Positions 6,418 through 6,808 of a stretch of 6,808 bases of DNA are shown here, piece by piece. The notes below the pieces were generated by a model. The model was not told where the DNA came from and did not search any database. It saw only the letters and a list, made by a program, of their open reading frames with translations. The stretch's first letter is position 1. Each line of letters opens with the position of its first letter. The position numbers were made by a program, and so were the translations under genes. The DNA comes from Salaquimonas sp. (GTDB taxonomy: Bacteria > Pseudomonadota > Alphaproteobacteria > Rhizobiales > Rhizobiaceae), in the NCBI GenBank assembly GCA_024639745.1, contig JAHEHW010000092.1, positions 1-6,808 of the forward strand. Reading direction: 5' to 3'.

Positions 6418-6808
6418 CCCGTCATTTGACGATCCGGCTTTCCCAAATTGCTCGCGCAGCTTTGCGCAATGATCGACAGTTGGGTTGGCGCTGGTGAAGA
6501 GAACGATGTCATAGGGCGGGGGCATGTCGGCAGATCCATAATCCGCAAACTCGCCGGAGCCGTCGCGGACCTGAATTTGCCCGATCACCAGACTGTCGTT
6601 TCCGGGGTCGAGGGCTCGAAGGATCAAGGGTGCGCCCCGATCCTTCCTGACATGACCGTTGCCGGCGATCATTACTGCCTTGCCGCTCTCATTTGCTCCT
6701 TCAAACATGGCCTCGGCGAGCGATCCATCGCGGGCACGTTGAACGGGGATCATCCCGGTAAGGGCTGCTTTGGGCATCAGGCCGCAATGGGATTCCTCAA
6801 GCTCGGTC
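6415..6808 (-). CDS. ChaN-like (DUF399) putative haem-binding uptake protein, C-terminal part
   Basis: The gene enters from the right edge and ends at TAA 6415-6417; about 130 codons are visible, and the reading frame stays open to base 6808, so the ATG at 6777 is internal. Motifs of the ChaN-like family are seen in order: EESHCGLMP, then the helix PVQRARDGSLAEAMFEG, then VMIAGNGHVRKDRGAP, a GxGHVRxDxGxP signature, and at the end PYDIVLFTSANPTVDHCAKL, matching the usual 'yD..wfT....DpC..l' close. Members are often lipoproteins at the cell envelope linked with haem or iron uptake on the basis of Campylobacter ChaN; the function elsewhere is poorly established. The N-terminus, where a signal peptide or lipobox would be, is outside the window. 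The distance and palindromes between it and pyrE suggest it is not tightly coupled to pyrE. Confidence 0.72.
   Translation of the reverse strand, partial: TELEESHCGLMPKAALTGMIPVQRARDGSLAEAMFEGANESGKAVMIAGNGHVRKDRGAPLILRALDPGNDSLVIGQIQVRDGSGEFADYGSADMPPPYDIVLFTSANPTVDHCAKLREQFGKAGSSNDG

Overview
The window looks like an ordinary chromosomal stretch of an alphaproteobacterium, probably of the order Hyphomicrobiales. This is inferred from a moderately GC-rich, dense coding layout, a PyrE of about 234 residues with a [13 protein letters not shown] flexible loop, and neighbours (TRAP permeases, a ~810-residue FAD/GcvT-type dehydrogenase, a ChaN-like protein) common in that group. Genus cannot be settled by reading alone.

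Layout: bases 1-3008 hold a + strand run: the 3' end of a TRAP transporter small permease (DctQ-like), a full TRAP large permease (DctM-like), and a PLP enzyme of the class-V aminotransferase fold that resembles the TIGR01976 (VC1184-type) 'cysteine desulfurase-like' subfamily but has Tyr where desulfurases carry the catalytic Cys. After a 58-base convergent gap, bases 3067-6808 hold three - strand genes. Read in their own direction these are the C-terminal part of a ChaN-like protein entering from the right edge, pyrE (orotate phosphoribosyltransferase), and a dimethylglycine/sarcosine dehydrogenase-like flavoprotein with a covalent-FAD motif and a C-terminal folate-binding GcvT module.

How they may work together: the TRAP permeases would import an organic anion or zwitterion across the inner membrane, using a periplasmic binding protein that is not in the window. 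The PLP enzyme is probably translated from the same message. The convergent flavoenzyme would oxidatively demethylate an N-methylated amino acid, handing the one-carbon unit to tetrahydrofolate. A shared catabolic role for the transporter, PLP enzyme and flavoenzyme is a reasonable hypothesis, but no gene here fixes the substrate. pyrE and the ChaN-like gene are housekeeping or unrelated neighbours.

I found no RNA genes, insertion sequences, CRISPR arrays or phage genes, and no stretch over 300 bases without a gene. The most notable non-coding signal is three TCAGG boxes spaced exactly 20 bases apart in the leader of the flavoenzyme gene. I did not find strong evidence of a wholly new system; the best candidate for follow-up is the transporter/PLP-enzyme/flavoenzyme cluster.
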